From Spirogloea muscicola (lineage: Eukaryota > Streptophyta > Zygnematophyceae > Spirogloeales > Spirogloeaceae), in contig WELB01000331.1 in the NCBI GenBank assembly GCA_009602725.1, positions 10,312 through 34,116 of the forward strand: a DNA stretch of 23,805 nt. Reading direction: 5' to 3'. A model generated the notes under the pieces. That model made no database searches. It worked only from the letters and a program-made list of their open reading frames with translations, and was not told where the DNA came from. The first letter of the stretch is position 1, and each line of letters starts with the position of its first letter. The position numbers were made by a program, and so were the translations under genes. Positions 1 to 9,015 of the stretch are shown piece after piece.

Positions 1-1
1 T

Positions 2-36
<35 letters not shown>
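1..36. repeat. (CCG)n trinucleotide tract at the window edge
   Basis: About eleven CCG units run straight into GCCGCCATGG at 31-40. Such tracts are common in GC-rich 5' leaders. A second one lies at 3851-3915. The tract is cut by the window edge, so its true length is unknown. Confidence 0.9.
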
Positions 37-37
<1 letters not shown>

Positions 38-182
38 TGGCCGCGGCTGCGGGCGCGACGGGCTCTGCTTCTGCTGGGGCTCCGGCCGGCGCGGGGACAC
101 TCCGGGACAGGCAGTTCGGTTGCCCGGGGCCCCGGAGCGAGAGACCCTCTCTTCAAAAGGGAGGCGCAAAGTTGTTTTATGA
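37..182 (+). other. Candidate first coding exon of an unrecognised gene
   Basis: An ATG in an ideal Kozak context (GCCGCCATGG) opens an Ala/Gly/Ser-rich frame. At 183 there is a donor-like GAT|GTAAGA. I see no homology in the 49 residues and could not find a convincing second exon downstream, so this may be only the GC-rich leader of some other transcript. The low-complexity start would be compatible with a transit peptide, but nothing here proves translation. Confidence 0.15.
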
Positions 183-507
183 TGTAAGATTGGCGAGAGT
201 GTTTGCCTGGCGGCGGGAGGGAGGCCGCCGCCACCCCCCTCCGCGCTCCGGCCGCGGTTCCCGCGCCAGCGGCGGGGAACCGGTAGTTTGCGGATTCTTT
301 TGCAGCGCTCATCCGACGGGTCGTGGAGTCTTCCGCGGCGCTGCCGTGACGCCAGCCTGGCCAGGCCACGGGGGAACGCCCTGCCGACGCTGCGGAGCCC
401 GCCGAAGTGCTTTACTAGTGAGACTAGTTTCTCCGACCTGCGGCTGCTCAACCGGGTTACTGAGTGATTCGTGGCTACTTGACATCCTACATGCTTTTAA
501 GCAATTC

Positions 508-572
508 TTTGGCCTCTTCGCACTTTGTTCACTTTTGGACTGGCCTCTAACAGCCACCGCCCTCTCCCGGAA
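508..572 (-). repeat. Dispersed hairpin repeat, copy 1 (reverse)
   Basis: Read on the minus strand, this carries the block GGTGGCTGTTAGAGGCCAG, then TCCAAAAGTGAACAAAG, then GAAGAGGCC. It is a diverged member of the family seen best at 15608-15690 and 15738-15812. It has the same order of parts: a purine-rich lead, GGCTG-loop-CCAGCC, an A-run, then GTGAACAA. Confidence 0.6.
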
Positions 573-615
573 GTGCCATTTCTTCCCTTCTTAGATTTTA
601 TGTTTTGACCCGCGG

Positions 616-687
616 TTACTGAGCGGGTCATTCTGCTGTAGGTTATGTAGGTCTTAGATGTGCTTGCCTTTGTACTTGGCCATTTGG
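616..687 (+). repeat. Direct repeat block shared with 2941-3018
   Basis: Both places contain TTACTGAGCGGGT, then a GTAG-containing spacer, then TAGATGTGCTTGC, one differing base, and TTTGTACT. A shorter echo (GGTTACTGAGTG) lies at 454-465. In both cases a copy of the hairpin repeat follows within 100 to 400 bases, so the block may be the left part of the same element. Confidence 0.6.
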
Positions 688-786
688 CCTTCGTTTGTTT
701 CAAATACACGGAAATTTTTCTTCTTAGTTTGGAGCAAGAAGTGCGGAGCTCCTCCATTTGGAGAAAGTGGCTCTCCCAAAGAGGCA

Positions 787-835
787 CAGGGCTGTGAACA
801 GCCAGCCCGAAAAGAAGTGACAAGGACCGACAAGG
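787..835 (+). repeat. Dispersed hairpin repeat, copy 2
   Basis: It reads AGGGCTGTGAACAGCC, then AGCCCGAAAAGAAGTGACAA. GGCTGT and ACAGCC can pair as a short stem. It matches the family consensus in the order and spacing of its parts. Confidence 0.6.
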
Positions 836-1149
836 TCCACCTTAAGGTACTAAGAGCGCCCTGCCTCAGGATGAACCTGGCTGGCTTTTACAGCCGGTCT
901 TGTGATGTCATGCGGCTGCATATTTCATCTTATTCCATGAGGCAGTAGAGCTCCCAGCTCCTGACGGTCTGCACTTTCCAACTCCGTCCACTGTTCACTG
1001 CGCTGGTCACTCCGACCTGCGGTTGCTGACTAGAGGTTGCTGATCCTACATCTGCTGTAGCCGCTTGCATAGCTTTATAGTCTTAGCGTCTTTCGGCCCT
1101 TTGAACCTTGTAATTTACATGAGCTGGCATTTTGCAGCCCTCCCCCTCT

Positions 1150-1217
1150 TTGCAAACAGCTTTCCGACTATTTCTAAGCTGGCCTTCAACAGCCACTGTC
1201 CCCTCTCTTAAGACTTA
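1150..1217 (-). repeat. Dispersed hairpin repeat, copy 3 (reverse, diverged)
   Basis: The minus strand reads GAGGGGACAGTGGCTGTTG, then AAGGCCAGCTTAGAAATAG. The lead and the GGCTG/CCAGC arms are recognisable, but the part after the A-run has drifted. It is closest to copy 1. Confidence 0.45.
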
Positions 1218-2720
1218 CTTTGGCAGCCTCAGTAACGAAGCCTTAGCTTCCCCTTCACTTGTCTTTCTCAAAGCGAATGAGAGCATCGGAGAAGAGAACG
1301 TCGTGCAGTCCGGCTGCCTCACCAGGACCGCTGAGGCGGGACTTGCAGCAAGGCGGCTTCGTAAAGCACGCCACTAGAACAGTCTGTCAAGAGATGAGTC
1401 GAGTCTCAACCCGAGGAATCCGCGTCGCGTGAGGGCCCGCGTTCCATGGCAATCAGCATCACCGAGCTGAGCTTTGGAGGGGGGCTGCTCTATGGGCGAG
1501 GGCTGCTCCGATAGCGCAGCCCGGCGAAGACCCCATCAGTAGTGTAAGGGAGTCGGCGCCAGCCACGAACTCGGCTGCATGTAACGCAGTGTCGTCTTGC
1601 CCAACTGAGCTGAAAGTAATTTGGAGCTGAGCTAGGCACTGCCACTTGCTCCTATTGTGTATCTTGGCTTCTTTAGTCAGAGCCGCAGGTTAGAGGTTGC
1701 ATGCAGGTATTGATCGTCACTTGATCGTCAGCGAGAAGAGGCCTTCCATTAGCAATCAAGGCTGTGCATGTCCGGCCCAACGAGTGCGGGACATGCTGGC
1801 GAGAAAGTGCTGTCAGCAGCAAAGCCCGCACATCCCATTTCCACAGGCTGATAACCAGATATGGAGGAAGTTTTGCCCAATTTGGCGGGCGGGGCAAGCG
1901 AGGAGAGACTCTACCGTTCGTACTGCTGCGTGGTCTCTTCTCTTCTTTCTGCGCAAAGTCGGTTGGCCTGTCAGAGAGTCGGCACGAAGCTGCAGCCGAG
2001 GGCCCGCTTCGGCAGACCTCCTCCCGCTCGCTCGCGCGCCGCGGCGACTGCACCCGGCCGCCGGCGCCGCCGCTGCCGCAAGTTCGAAGGAGATAGCACT
2101 AAACGGCCATTCCCGACATCGCCGGGCTTGCGGCGCCGGGCTCTCGGCCGCCGGCCCAGCATGCCGGCGGCCACGCAGCAGGCGAGCGCTTCGCCAGGGA
2201 GGCCGGCCAGGCGGGCCCAGCCGCGGGCTGAGCGGAGGCCCCAAATTACAACACCCCCGGAGCGCGAGCTTTCTGAGAGAGAGACTCGTCCAGAGTCTTT
2301 CTGTTCGCAAGCTTCTCCTCTCATCCGTGGTTTGCAGAAAGGATAGTGCTAGGCATTATATGCCTTATGCCTGCCGCTTTGTGAGGTTGCTGAATATTGG
2401 CGTAGCTAAGCTCATTGCAGTGTCCTGACAGTCTGTGTTGCTTCAGTGGCTCCCTGTGTGGTAAAGCACGCTCACACATACTTGTTGTGGGCAATCTTGT
2501 CCTCCAGCTGCAGGGCTCCGAGCACGGCCACTTGACCAGAAGGCGCGGACAGTGTCAGAGGTGCGCAAGAATGTGTGGCCTTCGTTTGAGAGTGGACAGA
2601 TTAAGCCGGTCATTGACTGCATCCTTCCTCTTGCAGAGGCTGCAAAAGCACATGAGCAACTTGACTCCAGTGCTCACATAGGCAAAGTTGTCCTAGTAGT
2701 GGAGCGTTTTGATGGACAGA

Positions 2721-2781
2721 AGAGGGTGATGGCTGTGATTGGCCAGCCCTGAGAAAGATGAACAAAGGTCGAAGAGGCCAG
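2721..2781 (+). repeat. Dispersed hairpin repeat, copy 4
   Basis: It reads AGAGGGTGATGGCTGTGATT, then GGCCAGCCCTGAGAAAGATG, AACAAAGG and GAAGAGGCCAG. The lead, both arms and the AACAAAGG block all match copies 1 and 5 to 7. Confidence 0.6.
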
Positions 2782-2940
2782 AAAATTCTAGAGCACACTG
2801 CGACTCAATTGCCACTGCGTGCTTAACATCCCCTGCTGAGCATTTTGTGTTCATGCGTGCTCAGACTCATGCTTTGCACCGAACCTGCCATCCATCTGGT
2901 ATTCAGTCATCGATTAGCGACCTCCATGTATTAATTCGTC

Positions 2941-3018
2941 CTTACTGAGCGGGTGGGTGATGTGCAGTGGGTGATGTACGTCAGTAGATGTGCTTGCGTT
3001 TGTACTAAGCGTTTTTGC
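2941..3018 (+). repeat. Direct repeat block shared with 616-687
   Basis: This is the second copy of the TTACTGAGCGGGT and TAGATGTGCTTGC block. It contains an extra internal GGGTGATG duplication (GGGTGATGTGCAGTGGGTGA), which makes it slightly longer than the copy at 616. Confidence 0.6.
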
Positions 3019-3317
3019 CCTCGTTTTTGAGCAGCCCGCAGGGCAGAGTAAGTGGTCTCCGGGTAGCGAGTCACCTATTCATAGCCAGAGGCTGCAGCCG
3101 AAACGCGACCGGCACGCAGATGCAACGCATGTGCCATTGACCGCTGCAGCGATACTGACAGGCGCATGCGATACAGGCGAGAAAGCCTGCCGCGTCGGCC
3201 TGCTCCGCTTGGTGACGTCGGGACACAGCGGTGCGCGCTAGCCGATGCAGGAGCTCGAGCCACCGAGCGGCGAACGCCTCGTGGACGTCGTTGGCAAGGG
3301 CGAAGTGAGCTCATACA

Positions 3318-3400
3318 GAGAGGGCGGGGGGTGTTCATGGCCAGCCCACAAAGAGTGGACAATGGCATTCGAATGACCAAAAGGCGCCAAGGCGACATAG
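3318..3400 (+). repeat. Dispersed hairpin repeat, copy 5
   Basis: An AGAGAGGGCGGGG lead is followed by TGGCCAGCCCACAAAGAGTG, GACAATG, and then ATGACCAAAAGGCGCC. The tail ending CCAAAAGG(C/T)GCC is shared with copy 7 at 15738-15812, so the family resemblance extends at least 60 bases past the hairpin. Confidence 0.65.
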
Positions 3401-3724
3401 CTATGCGAGAGACTACAGCGGAGGGAGCTCAATGACCCCAAGCCAGCAGCCGCAAGTGGGAGTGACTAGCAGCTGGAAGGAAAGGGTAGGATGCGTTCAC
3501 CGGCGTCCTTCTGGGCCCCGAGAGCTCGCCGCATTGCCCCCCGCCTCGTGTTCCGGAGGCGGAGTACCCCGGGCGGGTGTGAATCGGAGCACCCCGGGGC
3601 GGATCGGGACGGCGCACGTGCGCGAGCGGGGGGGGGGGTTCATGCAGCCGCCACGTGCCCCGTGTGGACCCCCCCCTTCCCTTCCCAAGCACAGTCCCCT
3701 CGCCGCGGACCACATCATACGCCA

Positions 3725-4126
3725 ATGGAGAAGCTGCCTTCTGAGGCGCAGCAGCAGCCCTTCTGTCCCCCGCTGACCCCTCCTTCCACTCCCCTCCCCT
3801 CTGAACTACTGTGCAACAGGAGTTCTACTGTCACGCCCCTCACCCCCGACGCCATTGCCGCCGCCGCTGCCGCCGCCGCCGCCATTGCCGCCGCCGCCGC
3901 CGCCGCCGCCGCNGCGGGGCACTGCCGCCTGCTCGGCGCTAGCTCCCCGAGGCTCCGACGCCTGAGGGCCGCGAGGGCAGCCCTCCCGGGCGCTCGCGGC
4001 GCCCGGACGGCCCTGACGCCGGCCCGGAGGCTCGGCGTGGCCGGCTGCCTCACCTCCTGGCAGCGAGCTGAGACGATGCTCCCTCCAGATGGCCACGGCG
4101 CTCCATCTGTTTCCGCGGCTTCTTGA
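3725..4126 (+). other. Open frame with Ala-rich (GCC)n run; possible upstream exon of the phytochrome gene
   Basis: An ATG at 3725 opens a 133-residue frame: a Pro/Ser-rich start, then an Ala run encoded by (GCC)n with an unresolved base at 3913, then an Arg/Ala-rich tail. It has no domain. It lies about 680 bases ahead of the first recognisable phytochrome exon and could be its leader or an N-terminal extension. I found no strong donor joining it in phase, and the opposite strand is equally open because of the triplet repeat. Confidence 0.15.
3851..3915. repeat. (GCC)n tract with one unresolved base
   Basis: Interrupted GCC triplets (GCCATT interruptions at 3851 and 3881) end in an N at 3913. 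The N probably marks an assembly or base-calling problem in the repeat, so the length of this tract should not be trusted. Confidence 0.85.
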
Positions 4127-4457
4127 TGGGACCCTCACCGTCAGGCCCCTGTTCGGCCTCCCCTCCGGAGCTCCAAGGTCCAGCCTGCGCATAGTGCGTT
4201 CTTCTCTTCTAAGTGCGGAGGCAATGGTGGCGTCGTTTCCCTAAGGCTGGGCTTAGGGCAACGACGTCTCCCGTCACCAAGAGGCTTCGCCAGGCTCCAA
4301 CCGTCCATTCAGCAGGCTCTCGTTACTGGCAGGGTTTAGTGCTTTGGCTCCCAGCTGTGCAGACAGGACTGGGAGTGCCACTGGATAGAACGGTGCCCCA
4401 TCAGCGCATGTACACGGGCACGCCGAGAACGTGCTTGCGATCGGAAAGCGAGCCGGC
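4127..4457. other. Unassigned sequence ahead of the phytochrome gene
   Basis: I see no recognisable coding sequence, RNA gene or clear repeat here. If the phytochrome gene starts at 4832, this is promoter or 5' leader. If an earlier exon exists, it is intron. Confidence 0.4.
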
Positions 4458-4580
4458 CTGCTCAATTGGCACAGTGGAGCAGGGCTGGCACTGGCGACCT
4501 GAGAGTTCGGAGGCTGCACACGACTGTAGAGCATTGGGTTCACAATCTGATGGTGGCAGATTCAAGCCCTGCTACACGCA
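4458..4580 (+). other. tRNA-like fragment, possibly a SINE head or tRNA pseudogene
   Basis: An A-box-like TGGCACAGTGG at 4467-4477 lies in a D-arm-like stem (GCTC 4460-4463 with GAGC 4477-4480). Further on, a TTCACAA loop at 4539-4545 looks like an anticodon loop with CAC, though its stem is mostly wobble pairs. A B-box-like region at 4556-4572 has stem GCAGA/CCTGC (one mismatch) and loop TTCAAGC. No matching acceptor stem is present, and the boxes are farther apart than in a simple tRNA. I read it as a decayed tRNA-derived element rather than a working tRNA. Confidence 0.35.
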
Positions 4581-4590
4581 ACAGCCAGGC

Positions 4591-4622
4591 ACTAGGGTTC
4601 AGGGTTTTAGGATTTAGGGTTG
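4591..4622 (+). repeat. Degenerate plant-type telomere-like repeat patch
   Basis: About four imperfect units of TTTAGGG run in a row (TAGGG, TTCAGGG, TTTTAGG, ATTTAGGG). It directly follows the tRNA-like fragment. The patch is short and internal, so it is an interstitial relic, not a chromosome end. Confidence 0.6.
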
Positions 4623-4831
4623 ATGGCACTACGTGACACGGCGTGGCAATCACTTTCGGAGCTGCTGGCGAGCAGACGTCAGACATGGAACTGAACAAGC
4701 TTGCGCTGCTTCGCCTGTCTTGCAGCCTGAACGGAGAGCCTGCATGGCCGTCACCGAGCCAGGCAGATGGCCCTTGTAGTCGAGATTGACTGGCACCTGG
4801 CAGGAGGCCGGGTGCATTGGAGGCAGCCAAG

Positions 4832-7800
4832 ATGGTTGCCGATGGGACCATGCAACCAGCGCTGGCTACCATCCAGGGCCATGGGTGCCTACTCGTCGTT
4901 GACAGCAAGCACTACCAGGTAAGGTGGTTCCTGGTCTGGCTTGCTACCCCGTGTCAGATTGTTCCTCAACGGGTAAAGCGCTTCAGCACCTGTCTCAGAA
5001 AGATCAGAATGTTGAAGTGATTTAGGGTATAGTGTGCACTGTGCACTTACCTGATTGGAAGCTATTTTAGAATGTGCAGTTGCTGTTTGATTGTATGCAA
5101 CTCCAATGTTGACAACTAGGTTGACGACTTGCTGCTGTCACACCACGTTGCTCGTCCAGATCTTGGCACACAGTACGAATTTTCTTAATGTGGTCAAGGT
5201 TGCTGGCAAAGTCGACTCTGCCAGCCTGGTGGGCATGCCACTGTTGGACCTCTTCAGCGAAGAGGTATGCCAACCTGACTAAAGATCTTGCATGAGCCTT
5301 TTAATGACTGTAGACATTGTTGTATCAGGAGAGCTTCATTGCTGCAGAGCAGGAAAGCATAGACTACAGGGAGCAATCTCTACAAGTAGCACGAGGGAGC
5401 GGTTGGCACCTCTTTGACTGAGTGCAGCTTATGAGTGCCTACTTTTGACCTTATCGCAGGCTTATGCCAAGATGCAGCTAGCATCTGCGCGGGCAGACTA
5501 CCGTTCTAGCTCATGCCGCATTGTTGCAGGAGGAGGTATGTCACAGGAGATGATCCTCTGCCTGTGTGCCTCCTGCTGCGCCTGCATATACGCCTCAAAT
5601 ATGTAGCCTCCCAGTGACTTGAGTTGTACTTATAGACAGGCGGTTAGCATGCAAATTCACCTCACCTTTCTCCCCCTTCCTCGTGAAACCCAGCGGGTCT
5701 GAGAGCCACAAGCTGCGTCTTCATTGCAGAGTGCTGTAACCTTGTCACTGTCAACCGATCAGGCGGATATGTGTACCTGAGCTTTGAGGAAGACACTGAA
5801 GCAGGTCTGCCCTGACTACTTCCAAACTAGGACCAGAGCAGAAGACATCTCTGGAAGACGTCCTTTTATCTCCGACGTATCCTGAACCACTCCCCCTTAT
5901 CATTTCTCATGGAGCATTTGGTTTGTCTATCTGACAGCAAGTAAGAAATCTTCAAAGAAGCACGACGGGCGCACCTTCGTCCCTCAATTGCCTTTCCATC
6001 AACTAGCGAGGGTTGCCATCGACCACCTCCAAGCCGTACCGGCACGCGATGTAGTTAGTCTCTGTGCAGTTGCAGCCCAGGTACATATCGCCTAGACCAC
6101 AATCTCAGCTATTGGAGCTCATAGTGCCAAGATAGAGACCTTGCTGATCAGATTCTTATGTATTCCAGGTTGACATGTCACTCTCAGATGCGTGCTTACC
6201 ACCATCGTCTATCTGCGTGCTCATGGTTGCAGGAGCTCCGCAACATGGCAGGATATGACAGGGTTGTCATTGGGCAGGTTGCTGAGAACGGCGACACTGC
6301 TGAGGTCTTGAGACTGGGCCTCCCTTGCAGTTGCCATATACAGAGCCACCTGCAATTGTGAAGGCCTTCAACCTCTTGCAAATTGACAAACCTGCAAGGT
6401 CTTGCATCTAAGAACAAATGTCCAGCACCTGAAGCAATGCTCCTACAGCTTGTTGCTGTGTGGTTGAGGGCGTTCAGAGAAGCTGACTGGACCACAGTCC
6501 AGGGTTGGGCAGATTCTGCTCCTGTGCTGACTTCACAGAATTGCCTTCTCCAGGTCATCGCAGAGAGCTGCGTACAATCACTCCCACCCCACAAAGGCTT
6601 GCACTTTCCAATGGCGGCCTTGCCCCAGGTTGTAACACTTTCAGGCCATCTTTCTCCTTATCAAGTTTCCTGCATGCATCATGTCTACACACACGCTCCC
6701 AAGATCTTTTGTGACTGGGCCGTGATATGGCAACAGAGTAATGAGCACAATACCTTTGACGGCCGCCACTTGTAATTTCTGTATCCTTTGATTTTACTCG
6801 ACATAGTTTCTGATTTGGTCCAGTCACATGCTCTCGTGTCATCCAGGACTGGGTGAATGGACTCAGCAAAGCAGTACCAATGCGGCTCATCTACGGTGTC
6901 GGAAGTGCTCAGGTCCCACTAGCTGGGGAGGAGACTTTGTTGCAGTCCCTTTCTTTGGTCAACTCCCCTCTTGCAGGTAAATTAGTGTCCACTTAGTGAC
7001 ATTATATGGGTCCCATGTCAAGACTGCAGGCTTTGATAGTCCTTGTTGTGTCAATTGGCAGGAGTGGATGACAAGCAAACTGAGGTCCTTGAGAAGCTAG
7101 GTGTCAAGTCTCTCCTTCTCATGCCCATCGAGATTCCCTCACGAGGAATGCCAAAGCTGTGGGGCATTGTGGTATGCCACCACTATCAGTCACCGTGGCT
7201 CCTCCCCAACTCGCGGAGGGCCTCTTGCACTTTTCTGATTCAGGTACGCAGGCAGCCAACTAGTCTATGCCAGTCAACGCCGTATACTGGCCTGAAGTAA
7301 TGGTTTGATGTCATGAATTCGAGTAAATCCAACACTTGGCAGGTGAGACATGAATTGGAAGAATGGCATCTTTACTATTTGTCTGCTGCTGCCGTCGATG
7401 ACTGTGAATCTCTTTGGTTCCGTAACCTGCAACAGGCCCTCAGAGCGCACTTAGAGACGGCAGTGAAGGCTCAGGAAAGGGCTGCCGACCGCCAGATGCA
7501 AGCCATGCAGACCAGCATCTGCGACCACCTCACATACCAAGTTCCCACCTCGTTGGTGGTGGAGAAGCCTTCCATCATTGACCTCATCCCCTGTGAGGGA
7601 GTTGCACATGTCCAAGGCTTGAGCATCGTCAAAGACGGATGTTGCCCAACAGATGCCCTGGTAAGAGACTTGACATTAGTTGATTCTCATGATATAGACG
7701 AAATTCCATCTGGATTCTTCTGTGTTTTGTGTCCGCAGTAGCACTGGTTTTCCTAAATGTAAGTCTGAGAATTTCGGCATTATTAGAGCTAGAACAGCTG

Positions 7801-9015
7801 TTACTTCTCTGCTTTAGATTGTTGAGAAGATATTCATGATGTAGACATGATGTAGTCATGTTCTCGTGATTAGCATGCTGGCAAATTAGACAGTCAACCG
7901 CGGATGCAAAATGGCTGCTCTATAGTACAAGCAATTTCAGTCCCAGTTTCATATAGGAAAGTGCCCTTTGTGTCCGTGGCTAAAGACGTGCTTCGCTGCT
8001 AGCAGAATGGATGTAGCCCATTCTGCATTGCCTCTGCACTATGGCATACCTGGACTAGGGGGTCTAAGTATCAAGTGGACCTCAGATTCAGAGTGCAACT
8101 AAGGCCATGTCCTGAGCTGTCTTCAGTTTGACAAGTGCAGATTCTGAAGCTGACAAGGTGGGTGGAGGAGAAGAAGATGATGGTCGATGGCCTCTACACC
8201 GTCTCCAGCTTGAAGGCTGCAGGCTTCCCAGAAGCAGACCAGCTCCTGCGAGACTCTTTTTTGTGCGGCCTGGCGGTTGTGGCAATCTCTGAAGATGACC
8301 TTGCCCTCTGGTTTCGCAGACGTGAGAACAGCCGGATCTTTACGCTGATGGGCAGAGCAGATTGTGCAGGAGCTTGCATGGCTGCATGGCCCAAGCTGGG
8401 TTGCTCTTGCTGTTTCGTAGTGAGCTGATTGAGCTGAGCAGGAAGCTTCCCATTGGGGTTGTGGCAGGAATGGATATGGTGAAGGACTGGGCATGGACAC
8501 ATCCAGCAGCAGCAGGGTCGCCACTTGTTCAAGCTGAGGCGTACCAGTCCTCAGAGGCGTCATCAGACGTCTGGACTGCAGCTGAGGTGGGTGGCTGTGG
8601 CTGCACTTGGACATGTGCTGCTTCGAAATGCTGCTATGTAACACTTTGAAGGAACTTAGGAACATTATGATCCATGATTGTCATGGTTGACTTGGAGCCA
8701 CTTAACTACATTGTCTCGAAGCTATTGCATTTGGCTGATGGTCAAGAACTGTATGCCATAAGCTATATATGAGCTATAAGCTACACAAGTGTCCAAAATG
8801 CCACATGTTTCATTGTAGAGATTTGGAAGCTTAGCTAAGCAATAGTTGCTAGATGCATCAGTTTAGCATCTGCTTTGTATGCATATCTAGAGTAGATACT
8901 TGACTAGCTCAGTCTGAATTCCTTGGTTGGTCAGGTGAATTGCCTCAAAGGTATACGGAAGATGGCTGACGATGCTCTCAAGGGCAATAGTGAGCCCATC
9001 AAAACCATGATGCTG
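4832..9015 (+). other. Photosensory module of the phytochrome (PAS, GAF, PHY), residues 1-536
   Basis: PAS: TIQGHGCLLVVD aligns with the phytochrome IQPFGCLL block, followed by LLDLFSEE. GAF: MAGYDRVVIGQV, GLHFPMAALPQ (usual GLHYPATDIPQ) and KLWGIVVCHHYQ. PHY: SIIDLIPCEGVAH, LCGLAVVAISEDDLALWFRR and WAWTHP in place of WGGxP. Missing features: the Cys-His of the bilin lyase site (Lys278-Gln279 by alignment), the Asp of DIP (Ala227) and the PRxSF tongue motif. Retained features: the Tyr of GYDRV and the CHH histidines. No Cys precedes the PAS domain in the frame I accept, so a bacteriophytochrome-type attachment is not visible either. Confidence 0.8.

Larger units (their letters stand above)
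183..3724. other. Non-coding, repeat-rich stretch without a recognisable gene
   Basis: No reading frame here gives a protein family I recognise. The open frames are short and lie in GC-rich sequence, where stop codons are rare on both strands. What can be seen is a set of diverged dispersed repeats on both strands (listed separately), a duplicated block at 616-687 and 2941-3018, GC-rich islands near 1960-2240 and 3490-3680, and a G run near 3628-3638. The stretch may be intergenic DNA built from decayed short transposable elements. Confidence 0.5.

Noticed and set aside
1697-2428. 243-codon plus-strand frame, with overlapping frames on the other strand
   Set aside because: The frames are long because GC-rich sequence lacks stops, and both strands are open. 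The translation is Arg/Ala-rich without any domain or codon signal.
4458-4580. Functional tRNA-Val (CAC)
   Set aside because: The anticodon-like and T-arm-like parts are present, but there is no pairing acceptor stem, the D-arm is displaced, and the anticodon stem is mostly wobble pairs.
6330-6409. Possible GAF exon encoding PYTEPPAIVKAFNLLQ
   Set aside because: It has splice-like ends, but including it breaks the family alignment. Joining 6304 directly to 6554 gives AEVIAESC...GLHFP at canonical spacing.
8322-8467. Coding sequence continuing through ENSRIFTLMGRA, or an exon from 8421 (ELIELSRKLP)
   Set aside because: The two frames cannot be joined in phase. The GTGAGA donor at 8322 and acceptor at 8467 give WFRRRMDMVKDWAW, which matches the PHY-domain WFR...WGG spacing, so this stretch is intron.
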